The notes under the pieces: generated by a model
Seen by the model: the letters and a program-made list of their open reading frames with translations, nothing else
What the model was told of the DNA's origin: nothing
Databases searched by the model: none
Program-made: the position numbers and the translations under genes
In this document: one piece after another, positions 32,142 to 43,643 of the stretch
Numbering within the stretch: the first letter of the stretch is position 1
Layout of the letters: every line of letters starts with the position of its first letter
Assembly (NCBI GenBank): GCA_916048095.2
Contig: OU696575.1
Span: 5,675,501-5,739,500 of the forward strand
Direction: 5' to 3'
DNA length: 64,000 nt
DNA from: Sacculina carcini
Lineage: Eukaryota; Arthropoda; Thecostraca; Sacculinidae

Positions 32142-32175
32142 TTCCATAATCGCTTGCCATTTCTCGATGTGCTAG
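29110..32175 (+). pseudogene. Virus glycoprotein-like long frame with two stops
   Basis: A single reading frame of about 1020 codons broken by TAA at 31102-31104 and TGA at 31435-31437. The segments on both sides are in the same frame. The N-terminal ~85 residues are basic and proline-rich. The middle (near 30220-30560) has an FDCSDP motif, regularly spaced cysteines and a CGMHSHATVLGVP motif. This is the arrangement I associate with glycoproteins of jingchuvirus-type negative-strand RNA viruses and the Env proteins captured from them by retroelements. N-glycosylation-type NTT sites and a single strong hydrophobic segment (WVIFVVGCFTVLCFFG, near 31965-32020) close to the C-terminus fit a type I membrane protein. 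The frame ends just past the right inverted repeat. Ancestry is an inference from motif pattern; no search was run. Confidence 0.55.
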
Positions 32176-33065
32176 TTCAATTGAACGGTGAACGAATAGA
32201 CACCAGTGTCCACACCAAGCCCACCAACGCAGGCCTGTGCATGAGCGGCCGAAGCGAATGCCCAAACAGATACCGGCGAGCAACGATTTCTGCATACGTG
32301 CGACGTGCTCTGACACACTGTTCAACGTGGCAATCAACTCACAGTGAACTGGAGCGAGTTACGCAAGTCTTGGTAAATAATGGTTACTGCAACACAGAAA
32401 TATCAGACGTCATCGCAGAAACGCTGAATAATTTTTTCCAAAAACATACATCGAATCGCCCAGACACAAAGAGCATTGAGCTCTATTACAAAAACGTATT
32501 TTCGACCTCGCACAGAGTGGATGAACGTGTGATGAAAAACATTGTCGAGAATAACGTGAAGGCCACTGAAGAAAACACTGTAGTGAAATTGATTATTTAT
32601 TACAAAACGCAGAAGACGGCAAACTTGGTTCTCCGCAACAAACCAGAATGTGACAAGCCTGCGCAGCTGCAGCAGCATCACGTCGTTTACCAATTCACAT
32701 GCAATGTTGAGGGGTGTGGACCTCAAATTTATATTGGTATGACGACGACGACGTTGTCGCGGCGGCTGACTTGCCACCTGAGCAACGGCGCCATCAAAAA
32801 ACATTTCAGCTCGGCTCACAAACAAAAACTGAAACGTGATGATATTGTTCGTGGTACTGAGGTGTTGGCGTATGAAAACGACGCACGTCAACTGCGCCTG
32901 CTTGAAGCAGTGTACATCACCCAGCTGAGGCCATCAATAAACATTCAGCAGGAAGAAAATGGTGTACTTCCAACTCAGCGAGCCCCCCCATTTGAGCGAA
33001 ACTCGACTCGCCCTTGCGACAGTCAGACGCCCGCACATCCGCCTGATGATAACACCTTGGCGTGA
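32142..33065 (+). pseudogene. PLE2 RT C-terminus and GIY-YIG endonuclease
   Basis: The open frame contains the last conserved RT block (NRLPFLDVLVQLNGE), an alpha-helical linker with no break, and the GIY-YIG module: VVYQFTCNVEGCGPQIYIGMT, then LSRRLTCHL, GAIKKHF, and a late acidic motif (LRLLEAVYITQLRPSIN). The upstream ~1.5 kb of RT is absent. The frame itself is undamaged to the stop near 33063, so the truncation came with the cassette border. It differs strongly from PLE1 in sequence and so represents another family. Confidence 0.85.
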
Positions 33066-33189
33066 TTCCTGGTCGCTAGCACCTAGGCGCGACTAGAGTC
33101 ATTGTATTTAAATATTCGCCCACATTTTGAACAATTATTTGTATTCGTTGTGTATTGTATATCATGTGTATTGTGCTTTTATGAATTGT

Positions 33190-33218
33190 CTGAAGATGGA
33201 GTCAGTAAACTCCGAAAC
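33190..33218 (+). ncRNA. Hammerhead-ribozyme-like core in PLE2 pLTR
   Basis: CTGAAGA, then GGAGT and ACTCC pairing around a CAGTAA-type loop, then GAAAC. This matches CUGANGA - stem II - GAAA exactly. Stem III and the cleavage-site strand are not certain, because such PLE hammerheads have very short stem III and may act as dimers. Lies just before the first codons of the PLE N-terminal segment. Confidence 0.6.
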
Positions 33219-33379
33219 GTTACAGAATATAGGAACGCTTTTGAAGTGTTTGAGTCAAAGCGACCAGAAACTGGCAAGAGATTTAGAATCCACCAGGAAA
33301 AAGATTGCAAAATGTGAAATTGCAATTGACTTTAATCTCGTTTGTAAGCGCGAAAATCTACTGCCTGGCTACACCAATA

Positions 33380-33400
33380 TCATATATATATATATATATG

Positions 33401-33450
<50 letters not shown>

Positions 33451-33483
33451 ATATATATGTATATATATATATATGTATACATA

Positions 33484-33539
<56 letters not shown>
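33380..33539. repeat. (AT)n microsatellite
   Basis: A 160-bp AT/GTAT tract between the end of PLE2 and the 3' end of the Helitron. The Tyr-Ile repeat frames across it are artefacts. Confidence 0.97.
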
Positions 33540-33540
<1 letters not shown>

Positions 33541-33604
33541 TAGCATTAAAACCCGCCCGTTGTGCGGAAGAATGTTTGAGTTGGTCAGCACAGTTATGTT
33601 ATAG

Positions 33605-35098
33605 TCAGACTATGATTGAATTTGTAACAGCATCTAACATTTCCGTATAACCAGCACCTGCCCGATTTGTGTTGGCTTGGTGGTGCTGTGCACTATCGAG
33701 CAGTCTCCTCTCCTGAGACTGAGCCTCAGTCTCAGCATCTCGGGTGGCGGCGGTCCTCTCTCTGTTGTCAGATCGCCTCTGCTGAGCAAGGTGAACAGCC
33801 AGCTGCTGTATTGCAGGAAAGCGTTCGTGTATGGGAAGGCCGAATATCCGCCACAAGGCCTCATTGGTACTCAAGTATCGACCAAGCTGATAGTGAGTTA
33901 CTTCATCGTGCGTCGATTCATTTCCAAGGGAAAACATAGCCGCATCCGAACCTTTGTTTATGTACTTGCAACGTATTTTATTGATTTTACAGAGTTACAA
34001 TATTCAACATTGATATGCGCGTCGAAAATTTTCGACAGTACTGGACAATATGGAACTATCCACCTATTATCAACATCATGTTCTCCCATCGTAGTTCGGT
34101 AGCCGCCATCTTGAAATGATCTTCTTCTGTAGGTGGGATAGCCATCTTCGCTAATCTGCGTGTTCAGTTGAAGCCGCTTTGGGTAATTTTTCGAGCATTT
34201 ACCATTGATCATGCAAGGGCAATTGTAATTGAGAGCGCCGCATGGTCCATGTACCATGTGCCTCTTTACGATATCAAAGAGTATAAGGTCACTCTGTTGA
34301 TGAGGAAGCTCTGCTGAAATCACGGAGTCTATATCGTTAGGATATATATGGGAAATCAGCCATAGTAATATATGAGCATGTGGGAGTCCTCTTTTTTGCC
34401 ACTCTACTGTGTACACAAAGCTTCTTACTGGTTCAAATATCTGGGATTTTTTATAAAAGATTAAGTTTCATCAAAATGTGAAGTTTCAATCTAAATACTC
34501 TAGCTATCAAGTCTTGTCTATTGGAATTTCTTTGGCCAGTTAGAAGCTCGTTTTCAATATCTGTCCATTTTGGATTTGATGTGAAAGTTATGAAGAGGTC
34601 AGGTTTACCGAAATTCCGAACATTTGTCATTGCATCCTGAGTCCTTTCAGGCATGTACCGAGGACCACCTGTAAATGTTGCTGGTAATATACAGAGTTGA
34701 CCAATACCGCTAGCCTGTCCGTCGTTATTAATGTGGTCTCTAAGGTGTATATATGAGTCAACTCTGAGCTCTTTTTGGTGAGTTTTTATGTACACTAGTC
34801 TTTCTGCCTCTATCTTTGCGTACATATCAACGGCGTACTGATGAAAGAGGTTTTGGCCCCTGTGTACAGCGTTAAAAGAGTTTTCTCGTACCATAAATTG
34901 ATATGAATAAAAGTCCATACACGACACAGTTTTCGTACTGCCATGTTGTGGTATGCCAAAATGATAACCATATTCTCCCGTAGGGAACAGAAGTGGGTAC
35001 TGGAGGGCGTCATAGGAGCGATGCGTCTCACAAACACGTAATGTTGCACCGCGGGAGTGTAATACAATATCACGTTTTCCGTGCTGTTCGTCTCTCAA
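33605..35098 (-). pseudogene. Helitron Rep (HUH) protein fragment
   Basis: The reading from 35098 downward gives the Helitron N-terminal domain (YDALQYPLLFPTGEYGYH, FHQYAVDMYAKIEAERL, GQLCILPATFTGGPRYM, PDLFITFTSNPKW). After a frame change near 34440, the replication-initiator HUH motif appears in VEWQKRGLPHAHILLWL (~34400), followed by HGPCGALNYNCPCM and NYPKRL. A further frame change near 33950 leads into a last open segment (33937-33605) without a recognised domain. The catalytic Tyr region and the helicase are absent. The protein would have nicked single-strand DNA for rolling-circle transposition. Two or more frame breaks make it inactive. Confidence 0.85.
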
Positions 35099-35231
35099 AA
35101 TAACGGCAACTTCGCTACACTCTGGACGATTGAATCGTCTGGCATCGTCGAAATCGTCGTCGTTGTCCGTTGTTTTGACGAATTCCTTGTTCTACCATTC
35201 GGTGGTATTCACTGGTGTGGACATCTGGAAT

Positions 35232-35445
35232 TTTTCAATTTAATTCATACTATAAATATTGAACTGGAAGAATCCTCACAAATAATGCACGATATATGGA
35301 AGTTTTAAATATAATTCAGACTATAAATATTGAACTGGAAGAGTCCTGACAAATAATGCACGATATTTGGAAGTTTTCAATATAATTCAGACTTTAAATA
35401 TTGAACTGGAAGAGCCCTCACAAATAATGCACGATATTAGGAGGT
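35232..35445. repeat. 71-bp minisatellite, 3 units
   Basis: Three tandem copies of a unit containing ATAAATATTGAACTGGAAGA and CACAAATAATGCACGATAT, starting near 35232, 35303 and 35374, with a few substitutions each. Just beyond, CAATAGGCTCCTTTGT recurs three times within 35467-35526. All lie in the 5' noncoding part of the Helitron. Confidence 0.8.
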
Positions 35446-35787
35446 TTTCAATTTTTTTCAATAGGCTCCTTTGTCAGCAATTCAATCTTCAATAGGCTCC
35501 TTTGTTGTAACAATAGACTCCTTTGTTGTTAAACGCTGTGTTAAATCTTTCAGTCGTCGGTGGAAATGACATGGTCTTGAATAAACGGTTATATCTTTTA
35601 AAATTTTGACACTACATATTTGAAAAATAGATCATCTTGTAGAAGACAAAATTTCCAATCTGTGGATATAAAAAACTGTAAATTCTGTTGAGCAGTTTTC
35701 CTCGAACCCGTGACATAAAATCACCAAAATGTGAAAAACTCGTTTGTGCACACACACACACACACAGAATAACATTTTTATTATTAT

Positions 35788-35827
<40 letters not shown>

Positions 35828-35831
<4 letters not shown>

Positions 35832-37130
35832 TGCCGGCAAAAAAAATATTTACATCTCGGTGGCAAGAAAAAACTTTACACGGAGTACCTCTGCGCAATA
35901 CTTCACGTGCCCCAGTGATGATAAACGATCGAAACAAAATTATTGGTTTGATACTTCATGTCTACCTCCTAAACTAGCGTTTGCCACCCAGATAAACTAT
36001 TGTAATCATTTGTGGTCGTGTTGTGGGTTTGGTAGTGTTGGGCTAGTTTTGGTTACCTTTTTGTGTAATTTGTTGAAAGTTTGGTGAATTGCAACTTTAT
36101 TCAAGCTGCACACCATGGGTCGAAAGAAACTTAGAATTGAAGAGAAAGCTCGTGGTATAACTCTGTTGGAGAATGGGCACTCTGTGATCGCTGTGGCCAA
36201 AGATCTAGGGGTGTCCAGGGAGGCCATCTACCAGCTGAAGCGCCTGGCGGCAGACCTTCCTCTCGGAGCAGTACCTCCTAGAAAAACTGGCTCGGGGGCA
36301 CCCAGGAAAACCACAACGAGGACAAATCAGCTCCTCGAACGTGAGGTGATGGTCAATCCATCAATAACTGCAAGCCAGCTGAAGAACAAGCACCCGGAGC
36401 TGCTGTACAACGTCTCGACGAGGACCATTCGTCACCGACTGCAGAAAGACCTGGGCCTTCCCAGTCGGCGCGCTGCGAAAAAACCTTTGCTCACGGCGGC
36501 AATGAAGAAAAGAAGGCTTCTGTTCTGTAAGAAGTATCTGCACTGGACGGCTGAAGACTGGAAAAATGTAATGTTCTCTGATGAGAGCACATTTAGACTG
36601 GTCAGATGTGGCTCGAAGACCGTTCGTCGTCCCAGCTCGGCGTCACGGTATGACCCCAAGTTCACTGTGAAAACCGTGAAGCACCCTGACAGTGTCATGG
36701 TTTGGGGTGCTTTTAGTGGCAAAATTAGCAGAGGGGGTTTGTTTTTCCTCCCCAAAAACCAGACCATGAGAGCAGCAAATTATATAGGGGTTTTGGACCA
36801 GCATGTCCTGGGTCCTTACGCTGCTCATGGTTGTTCCCATTTCATGCACGATGGCGCCCCAGCACACAAAGCAAAAATTGTAACAAGATTTCTGAATGAG
36901 CACGGAGTCAATATTTTGGAGTGACCCGGCAATTCCCCCGACCTAAACCCCATAGAAAACGCCTGGGTCGTCATGAAGAACAGAGTTGAAGAAGCCCGGC
37001 CGAGCAGCGTGGACGAGTTGAAAACCGAGCTGCAGCGCATCTGGACCACCATGGAGCCATAATATTTTTCTAATCTGGCTGAATCGATGCCCAGTAGGCT
37101 GAGAATGGTTATTAAGTGTAAAGGTGAGTA
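35828..37130 (+). mobile_element. Tc1-family DNA transposon
   Basis: The left end starts CAGTGCCGGCAAAAAAA at 35828, right after (AT)n and preceded by TA, which is the Tc1 target. The expected complementary right end is not found; sequence after 37061 runs into GGTGAGTAAAGGTAAGGT repeats and (AT)n at 37158. The right terminus is therefore lost or replaced. Confidence 0.75.
36115..37061 (+). pseudogene. Tc1 transposase, one nonsense codon
   Basis: A DD34E transposase starting at ATG 36115. The N-terminal paired-type helix-turn-helix region (ARGITLLENGHSVIAVAKDL) is followed by a basic GSGAPRKTTTR hook and a second HTH. Catalytic Asp in VMFSDESTFRLV (~36575), Asp in FMHDGAPAHKA (~36850) and Glu in SPDLNPIENAW (~36940). 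The Asp-Glu spacing is 34 residues. The only lesion seen is a TGA at 36922-36924 where the family has Trp (before PGNSPDLN). Length, about 315 codons, is slightly short of the usual 340. Confidence 0.9.
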
Positions 37131-37154
37131 AAGGTAAGGTAAGGTGTAAAGGTG

Positions 37155-39812
<2,658 letters not shown>

Positions 39813-39829
39813 CATATATATCAACATAT

Positions 39830-42394
39830 ATAAAAACATTAAAATCCTGAATAATAAAATACGAAGAAGTTAAAAGCTTAGTCTCCTGTATTGCTAAAAT
39901 CTATGGTTGTCGGGAGTGCAATATGCAATAAATCATTAAAATTGGGCCTAATACCTCTAATATTCCATTGTAAAATGGACATAAAAATAAATATAATACA
40001 ATAAAATACAAATAAATACTCCCGTTAAAAAAGCGCATATACACTAAAAACCAGGTAGCACAGGTACCTAATCGCATCGCTTGGCCGATCGTCCTCTCTC
40101 CGCGTCAGGTGGGGACCCACTTGGAGAGGCCGAGAGCTTCCGCTTAGAGGAACTCTCCACCTCCATGGCAGTGGTGGGAGTCCCTCCGTCGTGTGCGGAA
40201 GGCGGTGCGCTAGCAATACGGAGCGCGGAGAAGCAGGGACCGCGCTCGCTTTGTGACCGGGAGATGATCGCCGGTCACTCCTCGGCGAGGCTGACTTGAC
40301 TGAACGGCGGCTCTTGTGAACCACCTTCCAGTCTCCGGATTTCCTCCGGCTCGGAATCGACCGCTCTGCTGGCTTGGAAGCCTGTTGAGCGGCCCGTGAG
40401 CCTGTTTTTGCCGCCCTGACTAACCGGCATCGCTGCTGATTTGCCAGCACGGTCCGTCGGCCGGTTGACCGGCCGATCGGCGACCCGCTGAGGTCGCCGC
40501 TCAGCAGCCTTTTCAGGCTGCTGGGGAGCGGCCACCTTGGGCCGCTGGGTTGCGGCCGTCTGGGGCCGCTGGGTTGCGGCCGTCTGGGGCCGCTGGGTCG
40601 CGGACGCCTGGGACCGCTGGGGTGCGGCCGTTGGCGACCGCGGCACGACAGCCCCTCAGACCGCCCATCAACTGGTGTTGGTTCATGCTCATGTTTCTCA
40701 GCCTCAGGTACAACCAGCTTCAAGCCCATTAGTCCCGCCAGCTTCAAGAAGTCTCTAACAGTCAGCTTCTCCAGAAACAAGTCGACAGACTGTGGAGGCT
40801 GAGCCGACACAGCACGCGCCTCGCCGAAACTGCAGCGCTGGGCAGCGCGGAGAGCCAGAATTTATTTTTCTTTCAGCCATTCCGGGCAGTCACGCTACGA
40901 GGACGCATTACCGCTGCTCCTGCTATTGACGCAGAAATACTCATTGTCACAATCAGCAGCGGGAACTCGTATGCCCGAAACGTTGGCACCTGTAACATCG
41001 CATTGGGTTGGGTACGTAGGGGCGGACACGGATACGCTGACGGATGTCACCGATCTTGATGTCGTCCGGCACAACAGCACCGTCAAACGTGAGGAAGAAA
41101 GAGTGTGTTGGCACCTCGCTACCCTCACGCCAACGGACGATGCGCTCCACGCGGATGACACCCTGTGATGCCAATCCGTCGCAAATCTCTTCATCATCGA
41201 CACCCTCTAGCGCACGACAGAACAGAATACCTCTGGCGTGGTTCAATGTCGAGTGCGCACACACCGAGATGGGGGTGCTCACCCAACGCTTGTTTTCGCC
41301 CGTACCCACGCGATAACGGAAAGTGGTTGCCTTTATCGCGCGGGCTGCTGCCGTCTCAGTGCTATATTTCACCATCAACGATCCATCACGTTGTCTGTTG
41401 GTCTCGATAGGCACGTCGCCAATGTTTCTAAAACCATCCATGCGACGAAACGGAATCAGTGACGAGTTTCACATTTTCGCTGGTGCTGGAGAAGACCAGA
41501 ACCAACGGAGCAGGAGCAGTAGGACTGTCGCCCTGACTTTTACTCAGAGTACGACCACCTTTCGGTGGCCGTGGCCGATCGCCCGATAGATGACCATCAG
41601 TTGGGGTGGTGGAGGATGTGGAAGCCACGTGAGATTGTATCTGCGCACACGACCACCCACCTCTGCACGGGACCCTACTGGTGGAACGGGCAGAGCCAGC
41701 ATGGGATGCCACGCCAGTGGTGGTGTGCGCTGTACGGGCACCGATTACCCCTGGGCCCGCTGCGAGCTCCGCCCGGTACGAGTCCGCGGGAGCTACAGCG
41801 CCGGGCCCGGACCAGTGACCCCCACCGGTCCATCTGTACTCAGCAGCTGCAGTCCCATTGCAAACGGCGGACACTGCACCGGGCGGGACCCCCCTCGAGC
41901 ACCAGGCACCTCACCCTTGACCCTCTTGAGCCCTATCCGGCCACCCGTGCCGGCGTCGGACCACACTCTCCACTGTCGAGGAGACAAACAGCGGCCCCGT
42001 CGGGGTTCGACGCGCAGGCCAAAGACGAGTGTTGCGTCACGCCACCACTATACCCCGGGTGACGTGACACTCAGCGGCCAGGATCCTGTTTGCCGATCCG
42101 ACGGGGGAGGGTTTCCAGATGACCGTTGGCTGCTGGCCGATGGCCGACAGCTCATCCGCCTTTTGACAGGTCTTGTTTTTCTTCCTGCTGGGTGTTTGGC
42201 CACCCTCCTCACTGGCATAGACCAGTGGGGGGCCGGATTAGTCGCCGACATTCCAACAATGCGGCTGGTTGTACCGGGTTACATGTTACCAGTAGCAGGC
42301 CGAAGCATGACCAGACATTTCTGCCTTTAGTCGCCTTTCACGACACGCGGCAGCTACGGCGGCAGAATTCTAACCCCCCTACCGCAGGGCGAAT
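39830..42394 (-). mobile_element. 5' part of a LINE: leader, ORF1 and start of endonuclease
   Basis: Minus strand. The 5' end near 42394 reads CCCTGCGGTAGGG and shares the head and the GTGTCGTRARAGGCGACTAAA core (here GTGTCGTGAAAGGCGACTAAA, split across 42323-42345) with the SINE-like repeats. A ~500-bp leader is followed by ORF1 (41874-40025) and then by the first residues of an AP endonuclease near 39990-39840 (LQWNIRGIRPNFNDL). The element stops at (AT)n 39809. The remaining ORF2 is absent. Confidence 0.75.
40025..41874 (-). pseudogene. LINE ORF1 (Gag-like) protein, frameshifted
   Basis: A basic, Ser/Thr/Pro-rich N-terminus (41874-41430) leads into the conserved ORF1 core (41441-40953: GSLMVKYSTETAAARAIKA, VRVERIVRWREGSEVPTHSF-like text, FLTFDGAVVPDDIKIG) and a zinc knuckle CYRCQRFGHTSSRC near 40955. 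Frames then change; a third knuckle is degenerate and ends RDCPEWLKEK near 40880. The C-terminal tail (40810-40025) is rich in SGPRRPQP repeats. The protein would coat the LINE RNA. At least two frame breaks are present. Confidence 0.75.
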
Positions 42395-42395
42395 A

Positions 42396-42935
42396 CCCTA
42401 AAATGGGTAGATGAAACCAATTTCAACATGTACTGCAAACTAAATCACGGCAGATCGAAAGTGGGCACCCGAGCATCAATAGTGCTACATGCATGCAAAG
42501 GCGCCTGCATATAAAGACAAGCTCAAGGGTGGTTGACATTTCGACTAGACGAGGCTCATTTAATGTGCTCAGTGGTTTTGATCGCTCATCGAGTAATGTC
42601 GGGCGGTCAAATTGCACGACTCAACAATTATCATCGACAAGGCTCCAGTGCACAATAACATTGAAATCTTCAAAAAACAATTCTGATATTGTATTCCTCA
42701 GCCTGGATCCATATTCCTATCCCTGGATCTCAGAATTGCTGTGGAGCACCACTAAAAGCCAAATCAACCGAAAACTACGCGACAGAATGTCTCTTATCCT
42801 CAACATGACTGGTGGTGATGAGAATGGACATTCCCTTGGTGAGCAAAGAATGCAGCATTCGGAGAATATTGCGCTGTTGAGACAATCGATGAAATCAACC
42901 AACAGCAGTTGCAGACTTTCACTGGCATAGTTGAA
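42396..42935 (+). pseudogene. IS630/Tc1-like transposase relic
   Basis: The residues KWVDETNFNMYCKLNHGRSK, then KVGTRASIVLHA near 42403-42490, and IIIDKAPVHN near 42625-42660, are the decayed counterparts of the catalytic blocks in the transposase at 21873-22912. The second Asp survives but Asn next to it is Lys. Numerous stops. No inverted ends with 21-bp repeats were found around it. The region 42936-43389 shows nothing I can assign. Confidence 0.75.
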
Positions 42936-43394
42936 AAATACTATTCCGTCGCGATTCATCGGTAAGATCTGCTAGAACCTAGTGATGATTACCTCGTACT
43001 TGTTAGTTGTATTCCTTATTCTGTAAATATTTTTTATTGCAACCTAAAAACCACTTCAATCACAAATTCACTAAGATGAAAACCAACACAGTGATACCAC
43101 CATAATTTGTAGCAGTAGTATTTAACAAAAACACGCTAGCCACGCAAGCTGTTAAGACAGACTGTCGTTGACACCCTCCGTCGCTTGAAGCTAGCACTCC
43201 ACTCCCAAACGCTTCCCAGTTGTCAATCCGTAACACAATGGAATAAAAAAGTAAGACCCCTCATGAAGCAATATCAATCAAAACTGTGCATTCGCACTTC
43301 TGTCAGTGAAAAACGTCCAACTGAACCTGTCTGGACTAAAATCGCCTTCACATCGAGGGACGTACAAAACAGCCTTAGTTGCTTGACTCATGTT

Positions 43395-43571
43395 TGTGAC
43401 ATGTGTATAAGTGCTGTACCGTATGGCGTCATGTTAGAGAGTGTAGAGTGTGACAGGCTCATTCACAGAACTTTGTTGCAACCCGATCCTGTGCACCTGC
43501 AGCCATGTATGTCAGTATTGTATGCATCAACACCAGTCATGTGTGTGCAATAAACCGGACCACACGTTACA
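43395..43571 (+). repeat. 5' LTR of gypsy element
   Basis: 177 bp, starting TGTGACATGTGTATAAG and ending CCACACGTTACA. It differs from the 3' LTR (50478-50654) at six positions by eye (~3.4%). It contains a late AATAAA signal (TGCAATAAACC). The bases after it, TGGTGTCAGAAG, are a plausible tRNA primer site. Confidence 0.95.
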
Positions 43572-43643
43572 TGGTGTCAGAAGTTTCGGACCTGCGTCCC
43601 ATTATTATCGTTATTGTGTTGGTGGTTGTATCGTGGAGTAACT

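Larger units (their letters stand above)
32142..33379 (+). mobile_element. Penelope-like element PLE2, 5'-truncated, with pLTR
   Basis: The 3' half of a second Penelope-like family on the plus strand. It starts at the cassette border within the RT (RLPFLDVLV), runs through the GIY-YIG nuclease to a stop near 33065, then enters a terminal repeat with a hammerhead-like motif (33190-33218) and the first codons of a following PLE copy ([37 protein letters not shown]). It stops at GGCTACACCAATATC before (AT)n at 33380, the same end as the fragment at 6701. This head-to-tail arrangement is typical of Penelope-like elements. Confidence 0.8.
33540..35790 (-). mobile_element. Helitron, partial autonomous, both ends present
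   Basis: Minus-strand rolling-circle transposon. The 5' end TCTATAATAATAAA starts at 35790 and the 3' end is CTAG at 33540-33543, preceded by a small GC hairpin (CCGC/GCGG). Both ends lie in (AT)n, so insertion was between A and T as known for Helitrons. The interior retains the Rep part of the RepHel protein; no helicase domain is seen. The upstream part (35099-35790) is noncoding and contains a 71-bp minisatellite and repeated CAATAGGCTCCTTTGT. Related non-autonomous copies with the same 5' sequence lie at 54651-57214. Confidence 0.8.

Noticed and set aside
28413..32150. A TT target duplication for the inverted-repeat cassette
   Set aside because: Two bases in a T-rich flank are not informative, and the two flanks belong to different elements.
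33358..33604. Tyr-Ile repeat proteins here and in other AT tracts
   Set aside because: They are translations of (AT)n microsatellites.
35860..36087. Short ORFs upstream of the Tc1 transposase
   Set aside because: They lie in the transposon's terminal and untranslated sequence and have no recognisable domain.
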